Below, in pieces: positions 1 through 9,962 of a stretch of 64,000 nt of DNA. Origin of the DNA: Macrococcus sp. DPC7161 (GTDB taxonomy: Bacteria; Bacillota; Bacilli; Staphylococcales; Staphylococcaceae). Position 1 is the first letter of the stretch, and each line of letters begins with the position of its first letter. The notes beneath the pieces are model-generated. The model made no database searches. It was not told where the DNA came from and was given only the letters and a program-made list of their open reading frames with translations. Position numbers and translations under genes: made by a program. Where the stretch lies: assembly GCF_004117835.1 (NCBI RefSeq), contig NZ_SDSC01000006.1, positions 1 through 64,000 of the forward strand. Direction: 5' to 3'.

Positions 1-1200
1 TTGGTGTTGTTGGTGTGTAACCTTCTGGTGTTTCAAATTCAATTGTTACTTCACCATTTGGTACGTTCGGGAACTCATAGTTTCCGTTTTCGTCCGTTGT
101 TGTTGTTTCTGTTGTGCCATCTGGATACGTAATTGTTACTGTTACGCCTGGAATACCTGGCTCATCTGTATCTTGTTGACCGTCTCCATCTATATCTTCC
201 CAAACTGTATCTCCTACTGATACTTTGATGAAGCCTGAGTCGATTGTCATATCATCTGCGTTGTTGATTGTTACTTTCACAACTTGACCATCTGAATCTA
301 ATCCGTCATTACCTACGTTAGAGATTGTTGGACCGTTGTAACCTGCTGGTGTTTCAAATGTTAATGTGTAGTCACCGTTTGGTAAGTCTGTAAATACATA
401 GTTACCATTCACATCTGTTATTGTTGTGATTGTTGAACCGTCAGGTTTTGTTAATGTTACTGTTACACCTGGAATACCTGGTTCTCCCGCATCTTGGATG
501 CCATCTTTATCTGCATCAAACCATACTTTATCTCCTAAATCGTATACAGGTGTCGCTGGTGTTTCTTTTACGAATCCTGAATCGATTGTTGGATCATCTT
601 TACCATCTACAGTGATTGTTACTTTCGTGCCATCTGAGTCACTTGTATCATCACCTGTATTTGGTGTTGTTGGTGTGTAACCTTCTGGTGTTTCAAATTC
701 AATTGTTACTTCACCATTTGGTACGTTCGGGAACTCATAGTTTCCGTTTTCGTCCGTTGTTGTTGTTTCTGTTGTGCCATCTGGATATGTAATTGTTACT
801 GTTACACCTGGAATACCTGGCTCATCTGTATCTTGTTGACCGTCTCCATCTGTATCTTCCCAAACTGTATCTCCTACTGATACTTTGATGAATCCTGAGT
901 CGATTGTCATATCATCAGCGTTGTTGATGGTTACTTTCACAACTTGGCCATCTGAATCTAATCCATCGTTTCCTACATTAGAAATTGTTGGTCCATTGTA
1001 TCCTTCTGGAGTACCGAATGTCACTGTGTAGTCTCCGTTTGGTAAGTCTGTAAATACATAGTTACCATTCGCATCTGTCGTTGTCGTTACTGTTGAACCG
1101 TCAGGTTTTGTTAATGTTACTGTTACACCTGGAATGCCTGGTTCTCCCGCATCTTGGATGCCATCTTTATCTTGATCGAACCATACATGGTCACCTATAT
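1..1200 (-). repeat. 660-bp higher-order repeat encoding paired Sdr B domains
   Basis: The first 60 bases of the window are identical to 661-720, and the following lines match with only scattered substitutions. Two B-domain types ([16 protein letters not shown] and [16 protein letters not shown]) therefore alternate as a 220-residue unit. One full unit plus part of a second lie in the window, and the repeat continues leftwards. The near identity indicates recent duplication or homogenisation. Confidence 0.9.
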
Positions 1201-4200
1201 CATATAAATCAGACATAGAATCTGAAGTTGAGTTTGAATTTGATACTGAGTCTGTTACTGAATCTGTTACCGAATCCGTTACTGAATCCGTCACTGAATC
1301 TGTTACTGAGTCTGTTACTGAGTCTGTCACTGAGTCTGTCACTGAATCTGTTACCGAATCCGTTACTGAATCCGTTACTGAATCTGTCACTGAGTCTGTT
1401 ACTGAATCTGTTACCGAATCCGTTACTGAATCCGTTACTGAATCTGTCACTGAGTCTGTCACTGAATCCGTTACTGAATCCGTTACTGAATCCGTTACTG
1501 AATCTGTCACTGAATCCGTTACTGAGTCTGTCACTGAATCCGTTACTGAATCTGTTACTGAATCCGTTACTGAATCCGTTACTGAATCCGTTACTGAATC
1601 CGTTACTGAATCCGTTACTGAATCTGTTACTGAATCCGTTACTGAATCCGTTACTGAATCTGTCACTGAGTCTGTCACTGAATCCGTTACTGAATCCGTT
1701 ACTGAATCTGTCACTGAATCTGTCACTGAGTCTGTTACTGAATCCGTTACTGAGTCTGTTACTGAATCCGTTACTGAGTCTGTTACTGAATCCGTTACTG
1801 AGTCTGTTACTGAATCCGTTACTGAATCCGTTACTGAGTCTGTTACTGAATCCGTTACTGAGTCTGTTACTGAATCCGTTACTGAGTCTGTTACTGAATC
1901 CGTTACTGAGTCTGTTACTGAATCCGTTACTGAGTCTGTTACTGAATCCGTTACTGAGTCTGTTACTGAATCCGTTACTGAGTCTGTTACTGAATCCGTT
2001 ACTGAGTCTGTTACTGAATCCGTTACTGAGTCTGTTACTGAATCCGTTACTGAATCCGAATATAAACCTAGGTCAATCGTCATGTTATCAGCATTATTAA
2101 TTGTCGCTGGTGCTCTATATGTTCCTGGCGATACTAATTCTCCATCTGAATCATTTTCATCCGCAGTTGTATTTGATGGTGATCCTACTAATATCGAAGG
2201 TACATTTGTAAATTCTACAATGTAATCACCATTAATTAAATCAGTAAATACATAATGACCTGTTGCATCTGTTATCGTTGTCTTTGGCTGTCCCGTTGCA
2301 TCTAATACAGGATTACCGTTTTTATCTAATAAGTTAACAGTGATACCTTCAAATCCAGCTTCTGATGAATCTTGTTTACCATCTTTATTTTCATCAAACC
2401 ATACATAATCTCCTAATTTATACGTAGGTATGTAGAATCCAGAATCAATTGTCATGTTGTCTGCACCTTGAATAGTTACATTAACTACTGTTCCATCTGA
2501 GTCTTCGCTATCAACGGTAGTATTGGTCACTGTTGGTGTAAATCCAGTCGGTGTCGTAAATTCTACTACATAGTCTCCGTCTACTAAATCTCTAAAGATA
2601 TAGTTACCATATCGATCTGTTTGTGTTGTCTGAAGTACAGTACCATTTTTATCTTTTAACGTAACCGTTACATTTTCAATTGGTAATTCTTCATAATCTT
2701 GAATACCATCTTTATCTGCATCATTCCAAACAAGATCTCCTAAATTATATACCGGTACACTTCCCGTTCCTGTCCCACTACTGCTTTCTAATACTAAAGT
2801 GTTTACCCATGATACACTGCTAGATTTATTATAATAGTCTGTTGCATAGAATATCGATTTAACTTCAATCGACTCAGCATTTGCAGCACTATCATATGGC
2901 GAATCTACAATAACTACGTAAGGCGAGTCCATTGCTCCAAAGTTAATTTCTAAATTTCCTCTACTATTTTCGTATATACTGCCGCCATTATAAAAATTCT
3001 GCGCATAATCAACTTTTCCTGTTGTATCAAAATAGTAACTATCTGATAAATCAGATGGGCTATCAACTTTATAAATATGAATATTAGTAATATCAAAACC
3101 TATTCTCGCACTACTTGAATCTGGTGTGGTTGCGTATGGTTGTAATTCAAGTACCCCACTCGATAAATTAATATCCGCTGAGTTGACATAGATTGTTTGT
3201 TGATAGTCATGTACATTACTATTTTGATCGACTTCTGTAATTAATGATGACATGTTCGCTGGATATACTTCCGATCCTAAATCCTTTGGTGCAAAGTAAT
3301 CCATACTCATTGTAGTATTGTACGTTTCACCAGCAAAGTTATAGTTTAAGTTGTATGTACCTGATGTTGGCGAATTCTGTCTATCTGTAAATTGAACAAG
3401 ATTCATTGATCCATAAATATCAGTCTTCCCGTCTACCCAATCTGTGAATACATATTGAAGTTGTTTTGTTTCTGTATTATAAGTGCCTTCAGCAATTACC
3501 ATTCCTGTAGGAGATAATAAATTAATATTATGCATCTCATAATTAACACGATCATAGTTAATATCCCCGTCCATACTTACATTATCATCCATTTGTACTG
3601 TGAAGTAATCTCCAGCTTTAATTGGACCAGTCACCGCATAATCTGCACTGATATGGAAGAAATCTGAGTTGTTTGGTTTAATCGTATTTTTATCAACTGC
3701 AATATTTGTCACATTAACAAGATTATTTACATTGTTACCTGTCGCCGCTAATGTTTTTAGTGTTAATCCATTCAAATTATCTGAAAGCGATAATGTATTA
3801 TTCTCCATCATCGAACGATTCGTCATTGTAGACACAGGTGTAGCTTCTACTGCAAGTGCATTACTTTTATCAGCTATCGCATTGATTAACGCGTTCAAAA
3901 GCGCTTCTTCTGTCATATTTATATAGTCTAGATTAAGATCACTCACTAATTTTTGTGCTTCATCGATTGTAATACCAGTAGATGTTGCAACGTAATCAAC
4001 AGCTTTAGTTTTTTTATCATCTATTGATTGTGCTGTATTAATATCATTAACCGCTTGATTTAAATCCATAGTTGTTGTTTCTGTCAATGGTGTTTCTACT
4101 GTTGTTGATGGTACTTCTTCTGTTGATGGTGTTTCTATCGTTTTTGGTGCTTCTGTTGTTTTTGATGCTTCTTCTATTGTTGGTGTTTCAGTTGTTTTCG

Positions 4201-4618
4201 GAGTCTCTTCTGTTGATGGCGCTTCAGTTGTTTTCGGTGTTTCTGTTGTTGTAGGAGCTTCTTCTGTTGTCTGCGGTGTTTCTGTCGTTGTAGGAGCTTC
4301 TTCTGTTGTCTGCGGTGTTTCTGTCGTAGTTGCTTTTGAAGTTGATGCTGTAGTGTCTGTATTATTTACTTCTTCTGTAGAAGTTACAGATTCAGTTGTA
4401 GTTGCTTCTGATGTCGGGGTGGTTGTTGAATCACCATTTACTACAGATGATTCCGTAGATGTTTGATCCGTATTTTCAGCGGCTTTTGCATCTGATGGAT
4501 TCCCTAAGAACATTAATGCTCCGATAAGAATTGATGAAGTGCCCACTGTAAACTTTCTAATCGAATACTTATTCAATCTATTAGGCAAAAAGTCCAATCT
4601 ATTTTGTTTTTTATTCAT
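1..4618 (-). CDS. Sdr-family MSCRAMM surface adhesin with internal DSVT repeats (3' end beyond window)
   Basis: The minus frame is open from ATG 4618 (GGAGGT ribosome site at 4622-4627) to the window edge, at least 1539 codons. Residues 1-48 form a YSIRK signal peptide ([17 protein letters not shown]) ending near AKAAEN. A Ser/Thr/Glu/Pro-rich stretch follows to about residue 185, then a ligand-binding A region to about 615. It contains YVFTDWVD near residue 390, close to the TYTFTDYVD latch motif of Sdr proteins. Two SdrD-type B domains (LGDxVWxDxxKDGxQD, calcium-binding) lie at about 623 and 729. Next come 67 perfect DSVT tetrapeptides (residues about 855-1123), and then four more B domains. 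In S. aureus Sdr proteins the Ser-Asp stalk lies after all B domains, so an internal stalk is odd. No LPXTG is seen; it should lie to the left. Adhesin function is by family. Glycosylation by the neighbouring enzymes is inferred. Confidence 0.93.
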   Translation of the reverse strand, partial: MNKKQNRLDFLPNRLNKYSIRKFTVGTSSILIGALMFLGNPSDAKAAENTDQTSTESSVVNGDSTTTPTSEATTTESVTSTEEVNNTDTTASTSKATTTETPQTTEEAPTTTETPQTTEEAPTTTETPKTTEAPSTEETPKTTETPTIEEASKTTEAPKTIETPSTEEVPSTTVETPLTETTTMDLNQAVNDINTAQSIDDKKTKAVDYVATSTGITIDEAQKLVSDLNLDYINMTEEALLNALINAIADKSNALAVEATPVSTMTNRSMMENNTLSLSDNLNGLTLKTLAATGNNVNNLVNVTNIAVDKNTIKPNNSDFFHISADYAVTGPIKAGDYFTVQMDDNVSMDGDINYDRVNYEMHNINLLSPTGMVIAEGTYNTETKQLQYVFTDWVDGKTDIYGSMNLVQFTDRQNSPTSGTYNLNYNFAGETYNTTMSMDYFAPKDLGSEVYPANMSSLITEVDQNSNVHDYQQTIYVNSADINLSSGVLELQPYATTPDSSSARIGFDITNIHIYKVDSPSDLSDSYYFDTTGKVDYAQNFYNGGSIYENSRGNLEINFGAMDSPYVVIVDSPYDSAANAESIEVKSIFYATDYYNKSSSVSWVNTLVLESSSGTGTGSVPVYNLGDLVWNDADKDGIQDYEELPIENVTVTLKDKNGTVLQTTQTDRYGNYIFRDLVDGDYVVEFTTPTGFTPTVTNTTVDSEDSDGTVVNVTIQGADNMTIDSGFYIPTYKLGDYVWFDENKDGKQDSSEAGFEGITVNLLDKNGNPVLDATGQPKTTITDATGHYVFTDLINGDYIVEFTNVPSILVGSPSNTTADENDSDGELVSPGTYRAPATINNADNMTIDLGLYSDSVTDSVTDSVTDSVTDSVTDSVTDSVTDSVTDSVTDSVTDSVTDSVTDSVTDSVTDSVTDSVTDSVTDSVTDSVTDSVTDSVTDSVTDSVTDSVTDSVTDSVTDSVTDSVTDSVTDSVTDSVTDSVTDSVTDSVTDSVTDSVTDSVTDSVTDSVTDSVTDSVTDSVTDSVTDSVTDSVTDSVTDSVTDSVTDSVTDSVTDSVTDSVTDSVTDSVTDSVTDSVTDSVTDSVTDSVTDSVTDSVTDSVTDSVTDSVTDSVTDSVTDSVTDSVSNSNSTSDSMSDLYDIGDHVWFDQDKDGIQDAGEPGIPGVTVTLTKPDGSTVTTTTDANGNYVFTDLPNGDYTVTFGTPEGYNGPTISNVGNDGLDSDGQVVKVTINNADDMTIDSGFIKVSVGDTVWEDTDGDGQQDTDEPGIPGVTVTITYPDGTTETTTTDENGNYEFPNVPNGEVTIEFETPEGYTPTTPNTGDDTSDSDGTKVTITVDGKDDPTIDSGFVKETPATPVYDLGDKVWFDADKDGIQDAGEPGIPGVTVTLTKPDGSTITTITDVNGNYVFTDLPNGDYTLTFETPAGYNGPTISNVGNDGLDSDGQVVKVTINNADDMTIDSGFIKVSVGDTVWEDIDGDGQQDTDEPGIPGVTVTITYPDGTTETTTTDENGNYEFPNVPNGEVTIEFETPEGYTPTTP
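1249..2056 (-). repeat. 12-bp tandem repeat coding for 67 DSVT units
   Basis: Codons for Asp begin every 12 bases from 2056 down to 1264 without interruption, each giving D-S-V-T. A last DSVS at 1252 leads into a [12 protein letters not shown] spacer. Synonymous changes (GAC/GAT, ACA/ACG/ACC, GTA/GTG) are distributed in alternating blocks, so the array expanded by duplicating multi-unit blocks. Every unit offers one Ser and one Thr as possible O-glycosylation sites. Confidence 0.95.
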
Positions 4619-5171
4619 ATATACCTCCAAAAATTTTGTTTTATAAGATTTCATTCTTATACATTTATTAAATTAAGATTTATTATATACAGCACAATAA
4701 AATAATGAAAGTAAAAAATAACAAACTAAAAATTCATTTATTTAAAAATGTTAACTATTTTTAAATCGCAACTCATTTTTTAATTTTATTGAATCAATTT
4801 TTTAAGACATAAATATAACTATTTTTACATTTGTTCATCATTAATAAATTATTTATGATTGATTTAACAGACACTTTCATGCTTTTTTAATGTTTTTGCA
4901 TTTTATAATATTATTTCAATATAACAAATAGATAAATACATTTTATTACATTTTTATATTTCTATAAATGTGTCTAAATTGTGAACTTTTAATTTTTATT
5001 TAAAAACTGCTTTAAAAAACGCTTTTTTAAAAAAGATATTTAATAATTTCAGACATCAATACTCGATTAACATTCCATCTTTTTGAACAATCTATCAAAT
5101 CAATAAATTAAATTTATTTCTCTTTTAATATTTTTTATTTATTTATATAAAAAATCATTGCCTGCAATATA

Positions 5172-5225
5172 AACATACCCAAAAGATGACATGAACATTT
5201 GTTCATGTCATCTTTTGGGTATGTT
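5172..5225. repeat. Perfect 26-bp inverted repeat with a 2-base loop
   Basis: Arm AACATACCCAAAAG... (5172-5197) is the exact reverse complement of 5200-5225, separated by TT. It is followed by ATTTTTT on the plus strand, so it looks like a very strong terminator. Yet it sits between two divergently transcribed genes, where no transcript should end. Confidence 0.9.
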
Positions 5226-5300
5226 ATTTTTTGCTTATTATAATTAATAATTCGATTTTTTAATATCTAGATCTATTGCAAACGACATTTAAGTGAATTT

Positions 5301-5315
5301 GTTAACTTTGTTAAC
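5301..5315. promoter_or_regulatory. Possible operator: GTTAAC-TTT-GTTAAC
   Basis: Two copies of the self-complementary hexamer GTTAAC are spaced by TTT, making a 15-bp symmetric site about 250 bp upstream of the acetyltransferase start and in the shared upstream region of the adhesin. The spacing does not fit the SaeR consensus (GTTAA-N6-GTTAA). The regulator is unknown. Confidence 0.3.
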
Positions 5316-5561
5316 TTATAAATTTATTATTTTGCACAAGTTATTTATAGACATCCTTTAAAAATATGTCCTCTTATGTAATAAGATACTGATACTAAAA
5401 TATTTCTTTTTCCATTAAATTTGTGAGCAATATGAAATCGATGTCCTCTTTTAACGCATGCAATACTTTCATATATTGTAGGTTGTTGTATAATATGATT
5501 AATCATTTTAATTTCATTGTTTGATGTTTTAATCATCAACATAACAAAGGAGCTACTATTT

Positions 5562-6392
5562 TTGACTTCAACAGTAAAAGGCATTCATTATTCAACAGAT
5601 GGTTTAACATATCAACATGATCACGCGTATCAATCACTTTATACGACACCTAAACTGATTCAATTTCTAAATGACAATCATATTTACACTAAAATTGCTG
5701 ACGGTCCACAAATATTAGCAGAAAACAATGATGTGATTTATGTTGCAAACAATGCGATAATTGAGCCAAATACAGTATATGGTGGTACTAATTTCTTCTT
5801 CACGATGGGTGCTTTTAGTTATACACGTGAATTACTTCCTTTAAATACAATAGTTGGTCGCTACTGCTCAATTGCACCTGGATTTAAACGTATGGGATTT
5901 AGTCATCCTATCAATCGTTTCACAACTTCTCCTATTTCATATTCAGCTTTAGGTAACGTCAATCATTTCTATGAACAAGAAGCAAATTCATTATTTGAGC
6001 GTAGTGTTGTCGATGAAAATGAAGAAGCTCCTATTATTATTGGTAATGATGTATGGATTGGTCAAAATGTCTTGTTTTCTTCTAAGGGAATTCGTGTGCA
6101 TGATGGTGCTGTTATCGCTGCAGGTTCTGTAGTTACAAAAGATGTGCCGCCTTATGCAATTGTAGGTGGTAATCCAGCTAAGGTTATTCGCTATCGATTT
6201 GATTACCACATCATTCAAGAATTACTTAACATTAAATGGTGGCAATATGATTATGGTCAATTTAAAGGTGTGCGTGGAGATGATTCTATCGAAGTATTTA
6301 TTAATAAAATCAAACATATGGCAGCTGAAGGCATCATTAAACCATACAAACCAAAAACATTTACTTATGATGATTTGGTAGCTAATCGTTAA
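5562..6392 (+). CDS. CatB/Vat-type hexapeptide-repeat O-acetyltransferase (paralogue 1)
   Basis: 276 residues from TTG 5562. This start is chosen because AAAGGAG lies at 5546-5552 and the resulting N-terminus ([11 protein letters not shown]) aligns with that of the paralogue at 9963 ([11 protein letters not shown]). An upstream in-frame ATG at 5517 has no ribosome site. The left-handed beta-helix hexapeptides span about residues 100-215, with [13 protein letters not shown] near 158 and [22 protein letters not shown] after it. The SHP-x-x-RFTT motif near 113 probably holds the catalytic His of xenobiotic acetyltransferases. Such enzymes move acetyl from acetyl-CoA to a hydroxyl. The setting beside the Sdr adhesin and SdgB-like glycosyltransferases suggests the acceptor is a sugar on the adhesin. 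That acceptor is inferred; antibiotic acetylation cannot be excluded. Confidence 0.85.
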   Translation: MTSTVKGIHYSTDGLTYQHDHAYQSLYTTPKLIQFLNDNHIYTKIADGPQILAENNDVIYVANNAIIEPNTVYGGTNFFFTMGAFSYTRELLPLNTIVGRYCSIAPGFKRMGFSHPINRFTTSPISYSALGNVNHFYEQEANSLFERSVVDENEEAPIIIGNDVWIGQNVLFSSKGIRVHDGAVIAAGSVVTKDVPPYAIVGGNPAKVIRYRFDYHIIQELLNIKWWQYDYGQFKGVRGDDSIEVFINKIKHMAAEGIIKPYKPKTFTYDDLVANR

Positions 6393-6427
6393 AAAAATCG
6401 CTTAGACAGTTGTCTAAGCGATTTTTT
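6392..6427. terminator. Bidirectional terminator
   Basis: A 17-bp perfect stem (AAAAAATCGCTTAGACA and its complement) with a 2-base loop lies between the convergent acetyltransferase and EVE-protein genes. Its A and T tails serve both strands. Confidence 0.9.
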
Positions 6428-7904
6428 ATTTATATGCATAAAATTTCATATATGGATGCATGTATGTTGGATAACGTTTCTTAAAGTCTTCTACTGATAA
6501 ATGTGTAATCGCAACAAGTTTAAATGAGCGATCTAACGTATATGTTGCATCTTGCATGCCCATTGTTGCACGGTTTTGTTCATGTAATATTGGTAAGCTA
6601 ACACATTCACCACTAGCTGCATGTATTAATGGTTTCAATTGTCCAGCTGTGATATGTTCAAAATCTTCAATAATGATATCTTTTGGTATCATATGTGACA
6701 GTGCTTCTGTAATGATACCGTTATGTAATATGATGTGCTCATCTTCTTTTACATATTGTCCATATAAGTTTGCTGTAACAAAGTTTTGGTCAGCGGTATA
6801 AATATTTGTATTGCTTCGTTTTAACTGTAAATATTTGATTGCTGTTTCTACACCATTAAAATGTTCAGGTAAACTGAATACATATATCAATTTCCAAGGT
6901 GATATTGTATTCATTCGTGTAGGTATTTCTTGAGTTGATGTATTTGATGGTTGTGGCGTGCTTTGCGTTTCTGTGTTTGTTTGTTTGGGCACTGTTACAC
7001 TACTCACATGTGTTTCTTTTTTAGGTAAGATTTGCTTTTTCGCTTTGAATCTTGCCGCTTCTATCGTTTGTTGTATGCTTGATGTTGGCTTAACTTGCTC
7101 TTCTGTTGGATGAAGCATCGCATGATATTGTATTTTCGTGATTTCAGTAACTGACTCATTCCACTCTTCATTTAAGAAGTATTGTGCACGTAACATTGGC
7201 TCACGGTCCAACTCATAAATTGTTCTTGCATCAACATCTTCTATATAAGTAAGTGTAATTGCTTCAGTATCTGTTCGCCCTGGAATAATACCTTCTTTAT
7301 GTACACCGCGTTTAATACTGCCAATACCATAAATACCGCGTTCAGGGTTTGTTTTATAAATAACAACTTTATCTCCTTCTTGCATTTGGTGATAATGCTC
7401 AATACCTTTACGGTTGCCTCCATTAATATTACGTATAAATATTGTATAATCCTCGCCTGGCTTAAACGCAATATCTTCACGCATCATAAAGTGACGGTTA
7501 ATTTTTTCTTCGTTCTTACCGATTCTAACGATTTGTTCATATTGTTCTTGAGAGATTGGATTTAATAGCTGTTCTTTCATATTAAACAACATATCTTTTA
7601 AATCTTCGTCACGATTTAAATATTCTTTTGTATAAGGCATTAATTTTTCTTCGTAAGTAAAGTGAATTTTAATTTGTCCTCGTTTTGGTGTTTCAATCTT
7701 AGAAACTGAACCCGCACCAAATAAACCGACTTTATTTTGTACCATATAGAAAATGACTTTATCGCCTACATTGGCACGTTTAAATGCTTGATAACCTTCG
7801 TTTGGATTAAAGTGTACTGTCGAGTCAAAAACAGATACTTGATACATTAAATCTTTAAAATGGTTAAATCTATTGTAGCCACAGTTTAGCCAGAAATAAT
7901 TCAT
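6426..7904 (-). CDS. Double EVE/PUA-like domain protein with degenerate AAA-like C-terminus
   Basis: 492 residues from ATG 7904, which is preceded by GGAGGC at 7914-7919; a longer start at 7931 would overlap that site. An EVE-like domain occupies residues about 1-130 (YFWLNCGYNR..., VGDKVIFYMVQNKVGLFGAGSV). A second lies at about 150-285 (GDKVVIYKTNPERGIYGIGSI). A Gln/Thr/Ser-rich linker follows, then a roughly 160-residue C-terminal domain. In that domain PKDIIIEDFEHI resembles a Walker B box and SFKLVAITH a sensor-1 strand, but there is no Walker A GKT, so any ATPase would be inactive. EVE domains are known to bind modified bases and often accompany McrB-type restriction enzymes. Finding one inside a surface-glycosylation island is unexpected. 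It is divergent from the glycosyltransferase at 8047. The precise role is unknown. Confidence 0.7.
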   Translation of the reverse strand: MNYFWLNCGYNRFNHFKDLMYQVSVFDSTVHFNPNEGYQAFKRANVGDKVIFYMVQNKVGLFGAGSVSKIETPKRGQIKIHFTYEEKLMPYTKEYLNRDEDLKDMLFNMKEQLLNPISQEQYEQIVRIGKNEEKINRHFMMREDIAFKPGEDYTIFIRNINGGNRKGIEHYHQMQEGDKVVIYKTNPERGIYGIGSIKRGVHKEGIIPGRTDTEAITLTYIEDVDARTIYELDREPMLRAQYFLNEEWNESVTEITKIQYHAMLHPTEEQVKPTSSIQQTIEAARFKAKKQILPKKETHVSSVTVPKQTNTETQSTPQPSNTSTQEIPTRMNTISPWKLIYVFSLPEHFNGVETAIKYLQLKRSNTNIYTADQNFVTANLYGQYVKEDEHIILHNGIITEALSHMIPKDIIIEDFEHITAGQLKPLIHAASGECVSLPILHEQNRATMGMQDATYTLDRSFKLVAITHLSVEDFKKRYPTYMHPYMKFYAYK

Positions 7905-8046
7905 TTTATGGTTGCCTCCATATTTATTCAATAATGTCTATTATATCGATAATTGTTTAGAATAACTATTGTATTTTACAAACAAATTCATTCTTACATA
8001 TGTTTTAAGTTATAATAAAATTAAAAAAATTTAAAGGAGTTCTTAC

Positions 8047-9537
8047 ATGTTTTATTTTGTTGGAATTGACTTACCTCACGCTATAACAGGTGTCGATCGT
8101 GCCATGTTTAATCGAATTAAATTATTCAATTCCATAGATCAACCTGCAAAAATTCTTTATTTTAACTACTATCCTCTTTTATATAGAAACACAAAAAAAT
8201 TTGGTGTTACGGAAGACGTGCTTTATTTATATGATCATTTTCATGAAGTTCACTCTTCTTATCAAGGACCGAAGCAAGATTGGCTTGCCTATTTCAAAGA
8301 TGTTCGCGGCTACATTCCTGTTCAAGTAAATACATCAAATGATTATATGTTGTACTATAATACAAAGTTAGTTGCTTATGTCCGTTTTACAGATAGTGAA
8401 TTAAATCAAATTGATTTCTTAAGTTATTACGATACAAACTTAAAGAAAATTAAAGAAGACACTTATGATTATCGAGGATTTAAAAGTAGCACCACTTATT
8501 ACGATAATGAACAACGCGCTCAAGTTCAGCATATTTATTCTATCGACGGTCAAGTGAAAGTTGAACGCTATTTCGACGTTACTAATCAATCGATAAAGCA
8601 TGTCATCGTGCACGAAACACCCAATGACGAACGTATTTTTGTATCGAATGATGCCTTCCTCGCTTACTGTATGGAACAGTTTTACAAAGAGGGTGACTTG
8701 TTTATAATCGACCGCCCTTTTGAAATGGTACCTGTGTTTAACCTTGTTGATCAAAAAATACCCGCAGCAGTTGTGATGCATGCAGTCCCTTATAACAATA
8801 TGTATGATTCGACAGAAATTCAATTTCAATACCAAACGTTAATCCCTTCTGCAAATCGATTTAATGCCATTATTGTTTCTACTGAACAACAAAAAGCGGA
8901 TGTTGAACGCATCATTGATTACAAAACAAAAGTATTTGCCATTCCAGTTGGCTTTGTATCTCATGCACATCAACCACTTGAAAATCACAATAATAAAAAA
9001 GCAAATCAACTGATTTCTATTGCCAGGTACGAGAATGGCAAGCAACATGAACATCAGTTTAGATTAATCCAAAAACTCGTTAAAGACTTCCCGGATATTG
9101 AATTGCATTTATATGGTTATGGTAGTTTCCAAGAAAAATTCCGTCAAATGATTAGTGAAATGCAATTGCAAAAGCACGTCTTTATCCATCATTTTGTAGA
9201 TGATTTAACACCCATATACAATCAAGCAAGTCTTTCTATTTTTACGAGTAATTCTGAAGGATTTGCGCTTAGTATTTTAGAATCTTTAATACATCATACA
9301 CCCGTTATCGCTTATGACATCAAATACGGTCCAAGTGAAATGATTATTGATGGTGTTAACGGTAACCTTGTCGCTCGTAATGATGAAGATGCACTGTATC
9401 ATACTGTGAAAGCATTTTTATCAGATGAAGCATTACAAACAAAATATTATCAACAGTGTTACCAATCTATCCAAAAATTTAATGAAGATGCCATCGCTCA
9501 AAAGTGGCTAAATTTTACACAATATGACATATATTAA
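8047..9537 (+). CDS. SdgA/SdgB-like GT-B glycosyltransferase (Sdr repeat glycosylation)
   Basis: 496 residues; the start ATG follows AAGGAG at 8034-8039. The N-terminus (MFYFVGIDLPHAITGVDRAMFNRI) has the form of staphylococcal SdgA/SdgB, enzymes that attach N-acetylglucosamine to Ser-Asp repeats of Sdr/Clf proteins. The middle part (about 70-270) is the family's own extended beta domain. The C-terminal half is a GT4 Rossmann fold with LISIARYENGKQ, LHLYGYGS and the EGFALSILE motif (EX7E, donor binding) near 410, then IKYGPSEMI-DGVNGNL. It has no signal peptide and should act in the cytoplasm before the adhesin is exported. It is paralogous to the genes at 10817 and 11233. The likely target is the DSVT repeats of the adjacent adhesin (inference). 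Confidence 0.88.
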   Translation: MFYFVGIDLPHAITGVDRAMFNRIKLFNSIDQPAKILYFNYYPLLYRNTKKFGVTEDVLYLYDHFHEVHSSYQGPKQDWLAYFKDVRGYIPVQVNTSNDYMLYYNTKLVAYVRFTDSELNQIDFLSYYDTNLKKIKEDTYDYRGFKSSTTYYDNEQRAQVQHIYSIDGQVKVERYFDVTNQSIKHVIVHETPNDERIFVSNDAFLAYCMEQFYKEGDLFIIDRPFEMVPVFNLVDQKIPAAVVMHAVPYNNMYDSTEIQFQYQTLIPSANRFNAIIVSTEQQKADVERIIDYKTKVFAIPVGFVSHAHQPLENHNNKKANQLISIARYENGKQHEHQFRLIQKLVKDFPDIELHLYGYGSFQEKFRQMISEMQLQKHVFIHHFVDDLTPIYNQASLSIFTSNSEGFALSILESLIHHTPVIAYDIKYGPSEMIIDGVNGNLVARNDEDALYHTVKAFLSDEALQTKYYQQCYQSIQKFNEDAIAQKWLNFTQYDIY

Positions 9538-9540
9538 TAT

Positions 9541-9797
9541 ATGCCCCTTTTCTCATTAGTTTCTAATGATGATGCGATTGTCAATATTGATAAAGTCATC
9601 GCCAATGCTAAGACATCACCACGTAACAAAGCGTATATGGGATGAATTTAACAAATTCAAAAGTCCATACAATGGATAAAGGGAAAGCTAAAGCGGGCAA
9701 AGTGTCTGAAAAGCTTGTTAGTACAAATAAGGCAGTTCCTAAAATGAAAGAACCACCTTCACCAGCAGATTTAGGTCGAAAAGCACAAGTGAAATAA
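9541..9797 (+). pseudogene. Small unrecognised ORF pair, probably a gene remnant
   Basis: ATG 9541 reads 34 codons (MPLFSLVSNDDAIVNIDK...) to TGA 9643-9645. This overlaps ATG 9642, which reads 51 codons of a Lys-rich product (MNLTNSKVHTMDKGKAKAGK...) to TAA 9797. Neither start has a good ribosome site. A strong terminator follows at 9814-9856. The two frames read like the broken halves of one basic protein, but I recognise no family. A genuine tiny overlapping pair is possible. Confidence 0.35.
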
Positions 9798-9813
9798 AAT
9801 AATTTAATACAGA

Positions 9814-9856
9814 AATGAGGATAAGACATATCAACTATATCTTATCCTCATTTTTT
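9814..9856 (+). terminator. Rho-independent terminator
   Basis: Stem AATGAGGATAAGA / TCTTATCCTCATT with a 13-base loop, followed by TTTT. It ends the transcript of the glycosyltransferase at 8047 and the remnant behind it. Confidence 0.85.
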
Positions 9857-9962
9857 ATGTAGCAAATAATATTTTTAATTTTTATTAGTTTTTTACAACT
9901 ATATATAATTTCACTAATACTTTTATTATAATTAATAAAAGGCATTATAAAAAGGAGCGCTT

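Larger units (their letters stand above)
4619..5561. promoter_or_regulatory. Divergent AT-rich intergenic region between adhesin and acetyltransferase
   Basis: These 940 bases hold no credible gene. The stretch is very AT-rich with many A and T runs. It contains the adhesin ribosome site at 4622-4627, a 54-bp palindrome at 5172-5225 and a symmetric GTTAAC repeat at 5301-5315. It must carry promoters in both directions, but I cannot pin a convincing -35/-10 pair. Confidence 0.6.

Noticed and set aside
1228..2100. Plus-strand 290-codon frame of Leu/Asn/Ser/Pro repeats
   Set aside because: It is the antisense shadow of the DSVT array, open only because the 12-bp repeat has no stop in that frame. 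It has no ribosome site.
5301..5315. SaeR binding site
   Set aside because: The spacing between GTTAA halves is 4, not the 6 of the consensus.
5345..5584. Minus-strand 79-codon frame upstream of the first acetyltransferase
   Set aside because: It runs antisense into the start of a well supported gene and lacks a ribosome site and recognisable features.
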